Shown here piece by piece: positions 43,059 through 50,492 of a stretch of DNA of 64,000 nt (the first letter of the stretch is position 1; each line of letters begins with the position of its first letter). Origin of the DNA: Prevotellaceae bacterium (GTDB lineage Bacteria; Bacteroidota; Bacteroidia; Bacteroidales; Bacteroidaceae); assembly GCA_021204865.1 (NCBI GenBank), contig JAJPYQ010000032.1, positions 33,014 through 97,013 of the forward strand, read 5' to 3'. Position numbers and translations under genes: made by a program. The notes beneath the pieces are model-generated. The model ran no database searches. It had not been told where the DNA came from and was given only the letters and a program-made list of their open reading frames with translations.

Positions 43059-44705
43059 GTGACAAGGAAATCATTAGGAGTGGCATTGATGGCAGCTATG
43101 CTTCTGCTCACGCTCTCCGCCTGCCAGAGGAAGACCGACCAGGGCACGCCCGGCTCTGCGGAGCAAGGAGACACACTGACGCTCTGGTACGAGGATGGCG
43201 TATCCCTCTTGACGCTTTTCACAGATTCCGACACCGTGGCGGTACATCTGCTTGGTGAGGCCGCCCGCCGGGGGAACGCGAAGGCTCGGCTCGCCTTGGG
43301 AGTGTGCTATTTCACGGGCCGCGCAGTGGAGAAAGACTACAAGCAGGCGGCTGAGTATATGGCGGATGCCGCCAACGAGGGGAATCGCTTATGCCAAATG
43401 CTCGTGGCTATATGCCGTGGAGACGGACTGGGCGACGGGCGGGATTACGCTGAGGTGCTGGAATGGCTGAAGACCCACGAGGGCTCGAACCCTTTGTGCC
43501 AGTACCTGCTGGGCTTGTATTACGAGAACTGCACAAGCCTCGATAACCGCTATCGAGAGGCGTTGCGATGGTACAGGAAGCTGGCTGGCACTTTTCAACT
43601 GAGTGTGTGCGGCAAGGACTACCCTGCGGATTTCCGTAGAGGCGCTGAGAACGGAGAAGCTAAGGCACAATACTGCTTGGGGCTGTCTTACGAGATTGGC
43701 GACGGTGTCGGGCGAGACTTCGAGGAGGCTGCCAAGTGGTACCGCAAGGCCGCCGAGCAAGGGCTGCCGGACGCGCAGTTGCAGTTGGGCGATTGCTACT
43801 TCTTGGGGCTCGGCGTGCGGCAAAACCTGAAGGAGGCTGCGAGGTGGTACGGACAGGTCGAGGGGCAGTCTGTGACCGGCGACTTGGTTAGTTTGTGCCA
43901 GGACAGCGACATAGTCGAGAGCCAGTTCGAGTACACAATGGAGCATTCACGCATCGAGCGTGTACGTGTTGACGCGATGAATGACTACCCTTCAGCGCAG
44001 TACGATTTGGGCTATCTTGCCGAATACGGCTATGTCGACGATGACATGGCGAGAATGTACACAGAGGCAGCCGAAAGAGGAGATGCCGAGGCACGCTATA
44101 AGCTGGGCTGCCTCTACAGAGACGGCAAAGGGGTGAAGAAAGACTTGAGGCTCGCCTCGAAGTGGCTCAGGAAGGCGCAGGAGCATGGCTTCAATGTCAA
44201 GCGGATGGGGCTGGAGTCGTGCCTTGCTGAGGGAGACAGTGTGCCGCATGACAGAGCGGAGGCTTTCAGGTGGTACAGGAAGGCGGCGGAGCAGGGGAAC
44301 GCCGACGCTCAGTTCAACCTCGCCTATTGCTACGATAACGGCTACGGGGCTCCGAAGCTCCCTCTCGCGGCTGCGGGATGGTACCGCAAGGCCGCCGAGC
44401 AGGGTCACCCCAGCGCAATGTGCAGACTGGCCGGTCTCCTCTATGGCGTTAACGAGGAGGAGCGAGTGAAGTGGCTTAGAAAGGCGGCGGAGCTTGGCAA
44501 CCCCGAAGCCCAGTACTGGCTGGGCATGTCGTCGCTGCACGGGCAGAATCCCAAGGAAGCCGCGGGGTGGATACTAAAGGCGGCTGAGCAGGGGCTCGCT
44601 GATGCCCAGAGAGAAATGGCGGACCGCTACGAGAACGGCGACGGCGTGCCGCAAAGCCAGGAGGAATCGGACAAGTGGTTCACTCAGTACGCACAACGTT
44701 TCTAA
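43059..44705 (+). CDS. Sel1-repeat lipoprotein
   Basis: A 548-residue protein starting at GTG (TRKSLGVALMAAMLLLTLSAC), a lipoprotein signal with Cys22. The ORF track starts 38 codons earlier, upstream of the promoter-like element. More than ten Sel1 repeats follow (NAKARLALGVCYFTGRAV, EAKAQYCLGLSYEIGDGV, ADAQFNLAYCYDNGYGA, LADAQREMADRYENGDGV). No enzyme domain is seen. Sel1 proteins are solenoid scaffolds. It lies 13 nt upstream of the FISUMP gene and is very probably co-transcribed with it. Confidence 0.85.
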   Translation: MTRKSLGVALMAAMLLLTLSACQRKTDQGTPGSAEQGDTLTLWYEDGVSLLTLFTDSDTVAVHLLGEAARRGNAKARLALGVCYFTGRAVEKDYKQAAEYMADAANEGNRLCQMLVAICRGDGLGDGRDYAEVLEWLKTHEGSNPLCQYLLGLYYENCTSLDNRYREALRWYRKLAGTFQLSVCGKDYPADFRRGAENGEAKAQYCLGLSYEIGDGVGRDFEEAAKWYRKAAEQGLPDAQLQLGDCYFLGLGVRQNLKEAARWYGQVEGQSVTGDLVSLCQDSDIVESQFEYTMEHSRIERVRVDAMNDYPSAQYDLGYLAEYGYVDDDMARMYTEAAERGDAEARYKLGCLYRDGKGVKKDLRLASKWLRKAQEHGFNVKRMGLESCLAEGDSVPHDRAEAFRWYRKAAEQGNADAQFNLAYCYDNGYGAPKLPLAAAGWYRKAAEQGHPSAMCRLAGLLYGVNEEERVKWLRKAAELGNPEAQYWLGMSSLHGQNPKEAAGWILKAAEQGLADAQREMADRYENGDGVPQSQEESDKWFTQYAQRF

Positions 44706-44718
44706 ACACAACAGAGAT

Positions 44719-45417
44719 ATGGAAGGGAAAGCATTAAGGTTAACATTGATGGCATCGTTTCTTGCGCTCGCCACCACTGCCTTCGGGCAGAAACCTATAA
44801 AGAAGCCAGTGCTGCCGAGCAGGAGCAGCGCCACGACTGCCACGCCGAGCAAGCCAAGGGTGCAAGTGAGTTCGCCTACAGGAACGATAAACGGCCACGG
44901 CTATGTCGACCTGGGCTTGAGCGTGAAGTGGGCTACGTGCAACGTGGGGGCAAGCTCGCCTGAGGGTTACGGCAACTACTACGCCTGGGGAGAGACAAGC
45001 ACGAAGTCGGATTACTCGTCAAGCAACTGCAAGACTTGGGAAGTGAGCATGGGCAGCATAGCGGGCAACTCAAGCTACGACGCGGCACGCTCCAACTGGG
45101 GAGGAACGTGGAGGCTGCCCACAGTGGACGAGATAGACGAGCTGGTTAACAAATGCACGACTGTATGGACGACCGTGAACGGTGTCAAAGGGCGCAAAGT
45201 TACAGGACCGAACGGGAACAGCATCTTCCTTCCCGCCGCTGGCTGGCGTGGCGGGACGTCGCTTTACTACGCTGGAGAGAGCGGCTACTATTGGAGTGCC
45301 GCACCCTACGAGAGCAATACGCAGATCGCGTACGACCTCTACTTCGACAGTGGCGACTTCTACCGGAGCAACAACAGCCGCACCAACGGCTTCTCCGTCC
45401 GCGCCGTTTCAGAATGA
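44719..45417 (+). CDS. Secreted FISUMP-domain protein with candidate DGR variable region
   Basis: A 232-residue protein: signal peptide (LRLTLMASFLALATTAFG), a linker QKPIKKPVLPS shared with the 27365 protein, a Thr/Ser/Pro stretch and a FISUMP domain from about residue 55 (NGHGYVDLGLSVKWATCNVG ... WGGTWRLPTVDEIDEL ... GYYWSAAPYES ... NGFSVRAVSE). The last 60 codons are variable region B. The C-type-lectin-like fold tolerates massive side-chain change on one face, which is why DGRs use it. Two hairpins and a small MutS-like ORF follow. It is the best-preserved candidate variable protein in the window. Confidence 0.85.
   Translation: MEGKALRLTLMASFLALATTAFGQKPIKKPVLPSRSSATTATPSKPRVQVSSPTGTINGHGYVDLGLSVKWATCNVGASSPEGYGNYYAWGETSTKSDYSSSNCKTWEVSMGSIAGNSSYDAARSNWGGTWRLPTVDEIDELVNKCTTVWTTVNGVKGRKVTGPNGNSIFLPAAGWRGGTSLYYAGESGYYWSAAPYESNTQIAYDLYFDSGDFYRSNNSRTNGFSVRAVSE
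45241..45405 (+). other. Candidate DGR variable region B
   Basis: The partner of region A at 35823. Many positions are AAC, AGC, TAC, GAC or ACC codons (CGG AGC AAC AAC AGC CGC ACC AAC), the codon set expected from an AAC-rich template. Upstream of this block the two genes differ in the ordinary way, with silent changes. Confidence 0.7.
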
Positions 45418-45460
45418 AAAGCGAAGCGTGTTTGATTCATTTGATTCATTTGATTTATTA

Positions 45461-45516
45461 GCGTCGGGCATTAAAAGCCCGACGCTGGAATTCCCGCGAA
45501 GCGGGTCGATTTTTTT
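45461..45516 (+). terminator. Tandem hairpins after the variable region
   Basis: Hairpin 1: GCGTCGGGC / GCCCGACGC, a perfect 9-bp stem with a 7-nt loop (45461-45485). Hairpin 2: CCCGC-GAA-GCGGG (45493-45505) with a run of seven T from 45510. Hairpin 2 is probably a terminator. A hairpin placed shortly downstream of the variable region is also a known requirement for DGR retrohoming in Bordetella phage. A three-fold TTGATTCAT-like repeat precedes them. Confidence 0.75.
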
Positions 45517-45524
45517 GAGATTTT

Positions 45525-45710
45525 ATGCCAACGTACACAGAAGCTATCAAGTTTGAAGAGGCGGCTCCCAAAGGGACTATCCGCCTCGTGAGGTCAGGTG
45601 AGTTCTACCGCGCGTACGACCATTCGGCGTGGCTTCTCTCCAGCATCAAGGCGGCCAACCTGCCCACCCCGCAGCCAGAGCCGAAGATCTCCACCAGCTT
45701 CATCCGCTGA
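45525..45710 (+). CDS. Small protein resembling the MutS-like (MSL) DGR accessory, probably truncated
   Basis: A 61-residue ORF 107 nt after the FISUMP gene. IRLVRSGEFYRAYDHSAWLL resembles the MutS domain I motif (GxFYExYxxDA) and the small MSL accessory proteins encoded in Bacteroidetes DGRs. Those are about twice as long, so this may be a 5' fragment: after LSSIKAANLP the sequence becomes Pro-rich and ends. It could also be an unrelated short ORF. Confidence 0.4.
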   Translation: MPTYTEAIKFEEAAPKGTIRLVRSGEFYRAYDHSAWLLSSIKAANLPTPQPEPKISTSFIR

Positions 45711-45740
45711 CCCCAGAGGGGAGGATACGGGCGGAAAAGC

Positions 45741-46044
45741 GGAAACACCTACCACACTTCCCCATATATGCCCAGGTATGGTATGTGTTTCCGTATTCTG
45801 ACCTTTAAAGACTACCTACCACACTTCCCCATATATGCCCAGGCATGGTATGTGTTTCCGTATTCTGACCTTTAAAGACTACCTACCAACCATTCCCTAT
45901 ATGCCCAGGTATGGTATGTGTTTGCTCCCTCTTTATCTATAATGTCATACAAATAATCTTGGCAATACGGGTACAGACACCCCTCAAACATATACCTACC
46001 AACCCCCTATATATAGGGGTTGGTAGGTATGTGTTTGGGGGTGG
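45741..46044. repeat. Island palindromes, copies 11-14, partly a 67-bp tandem array
   Basis: Copies 11 (45741-45792), 12 (45807-45860) and 13 (45874-45924) repeat with an exact 67-bp period. Copy 14 (45977-46044) is the long form. The block is the inverse of 35575-35812 but has one extra 67-bp unit. No gene is present from 45711 to 46146. Confidence 0.9.
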
Positions 46045-46105
46045 TGACCGATGCCCGGATAGTTGACAGTTGATGGGAACAGGGGAGACTTTTCCTTGCC
46101 CTGCT

Positions 46106-46137
46106 TTTGCATTTCAGCATAGAGTTCACTATCTTTG
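46106..46137 (+). promoter_or_regulatory. Promoter for the DUF4199-GT2 gene run
   Basis: TTTG (46106-46109), a 20-nt spacer and TATCTTTG (46130-46137). The start codon is only 9 nt further on, so the mRNA would be almost leaderless. Confidence 0.75.
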
Positions 46138-46146
46138 CGTCTGAAT

Positions 46147-46677
46147 ATGGACACTCAGGGCTTTGACTTCCGTGACGCTCGCCGCCACTGTATGGGCTGG
46201 GGCCTGAGGGCGGGCGTGTGGTGGAGCGGCGGTTTCCTATGCACCGTGCTCGCGTTCCGCTACCCCGTTCTGGGCAACGTGGGGCTGCTCATTGGGTTGC
46301 TCTCGGTGTGGCGTTTGGGCTATCTCATCAAGGTGTTCAACTGGGAGACGGGCAACACGGGGTGGATGAGGACGTGGTGGATGTCGTTCCTCACCTACAT
46401 CTTCTGCGCCCTTGTGACGACGCTTGTGCAGTACATCTGGTTCAGATTCTATGACAACGGGATGCTGGCACACGAGTTGGAGCTGATGCTTCAGGTGGAC
46501 GCGTACCGTGAGACGCTGGAGCGTGTCGGCACGGCGGACATAGACTCGATGAAGGCTGCCCTCGGCAACCTCTCGATGCTCACATACGGCTTCCTGTCGG
46601 TGAACATATCGCTGGGCTTCATCCTCTCGTTCCCCACGATGGTGTTCGCGAGGATTGGCTTAAGTAAACGGAGTTAA
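46147..46677 (+). CDS. DUF4199-family membrane protein
   Basis: A 176-residue protein with four hydrophobic helices (AGVWWSGGFLCTVLAFRY, VGLLIGLLSVWRLGYLI, WMSFLTYIFCALVTTLVQYIW, FLSVNISLGFILSFPTMVFA). The ORF track begins at a TTG inside the promoter; ATG 46147 (DTQGFDF) is the likely start. It precedes a GT2 glycosyltransferase, a pairing conserved in Bacteroidales. Function unknown. Confidence 0.8.
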   Translation: MDTQGFDFRDARRHCMGWGLRAGVWWSGGFLCTVLAFRYPVLGNVGLLIGLLSVWRLGYLIKVFNWETGNTGWMRTWWMSFLTYIFCALVTTLVQYIWFRFYDNGMLAHELELMLQVDAYRETLERVGTADIDSMKAALGNLSMLTYGFLSVNISLGFILSFPTMVFARIGLSKRS

Positions 46678-46681
46678 GATT

Positions 46682-47641
46682 ATGAATATCAGTGTAGTTA
46701 TACCACTTTATAATGAGGAAGAGAGCCTCGTGGAGCTTCACGACTGGATAAGGCGTGTGATGGAGGACAACGGGTTCAGCTACGAGGTGATCTTCGTCTC
46801 CGACGGCTCCACCGACCGCTCGTGGGATGTGATCGAGCAGCTCGCGAGGCAGAACAAGGAGGTGCGTGGCATCAAGCTCCGCCGCAACTACGGGAAGAGC
46901 CCCGCTCTCTACTGCGGCTTCGAGGCAGCACGGGGAGACGTGGTGATAACCATGGACGCAGACCTCCAGGACTCGCCCGACGAGATCCCCCAGCTCTACG
47001 ACATGATCGTGAAACAGGGCTACGACCTCGTGAGCGGCTGGAAGATGAACCGCTCGAAGGGCGACCCGCTGTCGAAGACGCTCCCCACGAAGCTGTTCAA
47101 CGCAACGGCTCGCAGGGTGAGCGGCATACACAACCTGCACGACTTCAACTGCGGGCTGAAGGCTTACCGCCTTGAGGTTGTCAAACATATTGAGGTATAC
47201 GGCGAGATGCACCGTTACATCCCATACCTTGCGAAGAACGCTGGCTTCACCAAGATCGGGGAGCTTAGGGTGCACCACCAGGCGAGGAAACACGGCAAGA
47301 GCAAGTACATGGGCTGGAACCGCTTCGCCAACGGCTACCTCGACCTCGTGAGCCTCTGGTTCCTATCCTCGTTCGGGCTGAAGCCGATGCACGTGTTCGG
47401 ATTTGTCGGCACGCTGATGTTCCTCGTCGGAGCAGTAGCCGCTATAGTCGTGGGCGTTAACAAGCTGTGCTATTTGCTTAACGGACTGCCCCACCCTCTC
47501 GTCACCAGCAGCCCCTACTTCCACATCTCCCTGACGATGATGGTGCTTGGCACGCAGCTCTTCGTGTCGGGCTTCCTGGGTGAGCTGCTGATACGCAACT
47601 CGCAACTCAGGAACAACTACCAGATAGAGAAGGAGCTGTGA
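46682..47641 (+). CDS. Family 2 glycosyltransferase, polyprenyl-phosphate type
   Basis: A 319-residue enzyme. The GT-A fold starts ISVVIPLYNEEESLVEL and contains FVSDGSTDRSWDVIEQ, the metal-binding TMDADLQDSPDEIP and FNCGLKAYRLEVVK. Two C-terminal transmembrane helices (VFGFVGTLMFLVGAVAAIVVG; HISLTMMVLGTQLFVSGFLG) place it at the inner membrane, as in DPM1/GtrB-type enzymes that load a sugar on a lipid phosphate. The donor is not identifiable. It starts 4 nt after the DUF4199 gene. Confidence 0.9.
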   Translation: MNISVVIPLYNEEESLVELHDWIRRVMEDNGFSYEVIFVSDGSTDRSWDVIEQLARQNKEVRGIKLRRNYGKSPALYCGFEAARGDVVITMDADLQDSPDEIPQLYDMIVKQGYDLVSGWKMNRSKGDPLSKTLPTKLFNATARRVSGIHNLHDFNCGLKAYRLEVVKHIEVYGEMHRYIPYLAKNAGFTKIGELRVHHQARKHGKSKYMGWNRFANGYLDLVSLWFLSSFGLKPMHVFGFVGTLMFLVGAVAAIVVGVNKLCYLLNGLPHPLVTSSPYFHISLTMMVLGTQLFVSGFLGELLIRNSQLRNNYQIEKEL

Positions 47642-48123
47642 GAGGGTTGAGACGCTGTGTTGTCGCATATATGCTATGCCTTGCGCTTATAGGTTGCGAG
47701 GGGATAGACTGCACCCTGAACAACGTGGTGCTGTGCCACTACAGCTTCTACGGCTCTCAGAGCGGCTCGCTGGTGACGCTCACTGACACCCTCACCGTCA
47801 CTGCCGCGGGAACGGATTCCGTCCTCTACAACAAAGGGGCTGGCATCACTGGGGTTGACCTGCCGATGAGCTACTTTGCGGACGTTGACACGCTGGTGTT
47901 CACATTGAGCGGAGACGGTTATGGAACGAGAAGCACAATACGAGTGGAGAAGACTAACGTGGAGCATTATGAGTCGCCCGACTGCCCGACCACGATGTTC
48001 CACTACCTGACGGGGGTGTCTTTCGCCAGCACGGTGATGGACTCTGTAGTCATCAGGAGAGCAGAGGTGAACTATTTGCAGGATGAGAATATACGGGTAT
48101 ATTTCCATACTGATGGTGATTAG
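47638..48123 (+). CDS. DUF6452-family lipoprotein
   Basis: A 161-residue protein with a GTG start overlapping the GT2 stop and a lipoprotein signal (VVAYMLCLALIGC). The mature part starts EGIDCTLNNVVLCHYSFYGS and is beta-rich, the DUF6452 layout. The next gene (DUF6048) overlaps it by 41 nt. The two families occur side by side in Bacteroidales; their role is unknown, with an envelope location likely. Confidence 0.75.
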   Translation: MRGLRRCVVAYMLCLALIGCEGIDCTLNNVVLCHYSFYGSQSGSLVTLTDTLTVTAAGTDSVLYNKGAGITGVDLPMSYFADVDTLVFTLSGDGYGTRSTIRVEKTNVEHYESPDCPTTMFHYLTGVSFASTVMDSVVIRRAEVNYLQDENIRVYFHTDGD

Positions 48124-48775
48124 CCTCTTCTGCTTAGAAGCCAGCGGGAAGACGGAGGAGGTGATACCGCAAGCCCCCGTGTTCTGCGGTGCCGCCGTCA
48201 GTGTCGACCTGGCGGGCCCTGTGATGAAGGCAGTAGGCACAAGGTTCGACCAGCTGGAGTGTGGCGCGCGTCTGAACTTCCGCGACCATTACTTCCCCGT
48301 CTGCGAGCTTGGCATCGGCGAGAGCGACCGTGAGGGAAGGACGAACAACAACAAGTTCCACGCCCGTGCCCCGTATTTCCGTGTGGGGATGGACTACAAC
48401 GTGAACAAGAAACACAACGGCAACCGCATGTTCATCGGGCTGCGATACGCCTTCACCAGCTTCAGTTACGACTTCAAAGATCCTGACTTCAGCGACCCCG
48501 TCTGGCAGGTTTCGGAAAGTGGGCTAAGCTTGAGCGGGCAGAGCGCGAGGATGCAATGGATAGAGGCATGCTTAGGCTTCGAGACAAAGCTGTGGAGCTT
48601 CCTGCGCCTCGGCTGGACAATCCGCTTCAAGAAACCTGTGCACAAGAAGTTCCCCGAGCAAGGTGACCCCTACTACGTGCCAGGCTTCGGCAAATACGGC
48701 AACAGCACATTCGGCGGCACGTGCAACCTCATCTTCGACGTGGGCAGGACGAGCAAGAAAATGAACAAGAAATAG
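48083..48775 (+). CDS. DUF6048-family envelope protein
   Basis: A 230-residue protein with a signal peptide (YISILMVISLFCLEASG). Alternating strands (FCGAAVSVDLAGPVMKAVG, FRVGMDYNVNKK, MFIGLRYAFTSFSYDF, RLGWTIRFKKP) suggest a small outer-membrane barrel. The 41-nt overlap with DUF6452 indicates coupled translation. It ends six nt before apbE. Confidence 0.75.
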   Translation: MRIYGYISILMVISLFCLEASGKTEEVIPQAPVFCGAAVSVDLAGPVMKAVGTRFDQLECGARLNFRDHYFPVCELGIGESDREGRTNNNKFHARAPYFRVGMDYNVNKKHNGNRMFIGLRYAFTSFSYDFKDPDFSDPVWQVSESGLSLSGQSARMQWIEACLGFETKLWSFLRLGWTIRFKKPVHKKFPEQGDPYYVPGFGKYGNSTFGGTCNLIFDVGRTSKKMNKK

Positions 48776-48781
48776 GACGAG

Positions 48782-49834
48782 ATGAACAAGCTGAAGAAAT
48801 GGCAAATCGTGTTCCTCCTGCTGCTGATAGCGGGGACGATTGTGGTAATGATACAGGAGCATAAGGTTGCGCCTCTTAAGCCCAAGCCCTCATGGCAGAG
48901 AGACGAGGGCATGATATTCGGAACGGTCTACCACACAACGTATGAGAGCGACAGTTCACTCGAGGCACATTATTTGGCTGAATTACAGAGAGTTGACGGC
49001 GCACTCTCCATGTTCAACCCCCGCTCCACCATTAGTCTTATAAACAAGAATGAGAGTATGCAGACGGACACCTTGTTCCGTGAGGTGTTCAATCTTAGTA
49101 AGCAAATAAGCCTTGACACGGAGGGCGACTTCGACATCACCGTGGCACCGTTGGTGAACGCCTGGGGCTTCGGCTTCAAGAGCGGAGCGTTGCCCGACAG
49201 CCTTCAGGTGGACAGCATCCTCCAGTTCGTGGGCTGGCGGAAAGTGTGCCTGACCTCAGACGGCAAGTTGAAGAAGCTTGACAAGAGGACTGTGATGGAC
49301 ATGAGCGCGGTGGCAAAGGGCTACGGCGTTGACAAGGCAGCCGAGACGCTCGAGAGGCTTGGCGTGGAGAACTACATGGTGGAGATTGGCGGGGAGATAG
49401 CACTTAAGGGGAAAAATCCTGACGGAAAGCTGTGGACGATAGGCATAAACCGGGCAGACGACGACAGCACGAGCACCAACCGTGACATTGAGGCGGTGAT
49501 AGAACTGACCGACTGCCGCATAGCCACCAGCGGCAACTACCGCAACTACTATGTGACGGAGGACGGCAGAAGGCTTGCGCACACAATAAATCCACACACT
49601 GGCTACCCCGTACAGAGGGACATCGTCTCAAGCACCGTCATAGCTCCCAGCTGCGCCATGGCTGACGCTTACGCCACAGCCTTCATGGTGATGGGACTGG
49701 AGGAGGCCAGGAAGACGCTCGAGAGGCACACGGAGCTGCGGGCTTACTTCATATACCTTGACACGGAAGGCAACGAGAAGACATGGAAAACCGATAATCT
49801 TGTAGACATAAAAGAACGGACAGATGGACAGTAG
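48782..49834 (+). CDS. apbE: FAD:protein FMN transferase (ApbE family)
   Basis: A 350-residue enzyme that attaches FMN covalently to Thr/Ser of target proteins such as Nqr and Rnf subunits. An N-terminal membrane anchor (WQIVFLLLLIAGTIVVMI) exposes it to the periplasm. Motifs LAELQRVDGALSMFNPRSTIS, ITVAPLVNAWGFG, DMSAVAKGYGVDKAAE, YMVEIGGEI, HTINPHTGYPV and MADAYATAFMVMG are all family blocks including Mg and FAD ligands. It overlaps the Crp/Fnr gene by 11 nt. Confidence 0.93.
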   Translation: MNKLKKWQIVFLLLLIAGTIVVMIQEHKVAPLKPKPSWQRDEGMIFGTVYHTTYESDSSLEAHYLAELQRVDGALSMFNPRSTISLINKNESMQTDTLFREVFNLSKQISLDTEGDFDITVAPLVNAWGFGFKSGALPDSLQVDSILQFVGWRKVCLTSDGKLKKLDKRTVMDMSAVAKGYGVDKAAETLERLGVENYMVEIGGEIALKGKNPDGKLWTIGINRADDDSTSTNRDIEAVIELTDCRIATSGNYRNYYVTEDGRRLAHTINPHTGYPVQRDIVSSTVIAPSCAMADAYATAFMVMGLEEARKTLERHTELRAYFIYLDTEGNEKTWKTDNLVDIKERTDGQ

Positions 49835-50489
49835 AATGTACGAGACGCTGAACGCGATCCCCTTGTTCCAGGGGATGAACGGCATAGAGCTGAACCAAAT
49901 ACTTGACACCTGCCCTCTCAGGATCGAGTGCCTGGAGAAGGGCGACACATTGGTCAGGCAGGGCGAGCTGGCGAGAAACCTCACAGTGCTGCTGAGCGGG
50001 AGGCTAAGAGCAAGCGTGTCCTGGGGCGACGACTGCCTTGTCGTGACGGAAGAAGTGCCGTGTCCCTCGCTGATAGAATGCGATGTCCTTTACGGCATCC
50101 AGCGGGAGTGGGGAGCCACCTACACGGCAACGGGGGACTGCACCTTGCTGCTCATCCCTAAAGAGGACGTGAACCGCATGATGGGAACTATGGAGGTGTT
50201 CCGCCTGAACTACCTGAACACTGTATGCGCCCTTAGCCAGAAGAGGCGACAGCGCGCCTGGACCGAGCCCGCGCCTCGGCTCAGGGAGAGGATAGCCCTG
50301 TTCGTGAAGGCAAGAACCCTTGGGCAGACGGGGCCAGTAGAGGTGAGGATAAGGATGAGAGACCTCGGAATGCACCTCGGGGCCACACGCTCGCTCATCT
50401 CGCAGGTGCTGCACACGATGCAGGACGACGGCGTGCTCACGGCGGCCAGAGGCAGGATAATGATACCCGAACTGAAGGAATTGAGATAG
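49824..50489 (+). CDS. Crp/Fnr-family transcriptional regulator
   Basis: A 221-residue protein. The cNMP-binding-type domain covers about 12-125 (LRIECLEKGDTLVRQGELARNLTVLLSGRLRAS). The C-terminal winged helix covers about 145-215 with the recognition region MRDLGMHLGATRSLISQVLHTMQDDG. No Fe-S cysteine set of FNR type is obvious. The regulated genes are unknown; neighbours are apbE and the dipeptidase. Confidence 0.85.
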   Translation: MDSRMYETLNAIPLFQGMNGIELNQILDTCPLRIECLEKGDTLVRQGELARNLTVLLSGRLRASVSWGDDCLVVTEEVPCPSLIECDVLYGIQREWGATYTATGDCTLLLIPKEDVNRMMGTMEVFRLNYLNTVCALSQKRRQRAWTEPAPRLRERIALFVKARTLGQTGPVEVRIRMRDLGMHLGATRSLISQVLHTMQDDGVLTAARGRIMIPELKELR

Positions 50490-50492
50490 AAC

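Noticed and set aside
44719-45710. A complete DGR in the window
   Set aside because: No reverse transcriptase ORF and no adenine-rich template copy were found in any frame of the 64 kb, so only the target side can be claimed.
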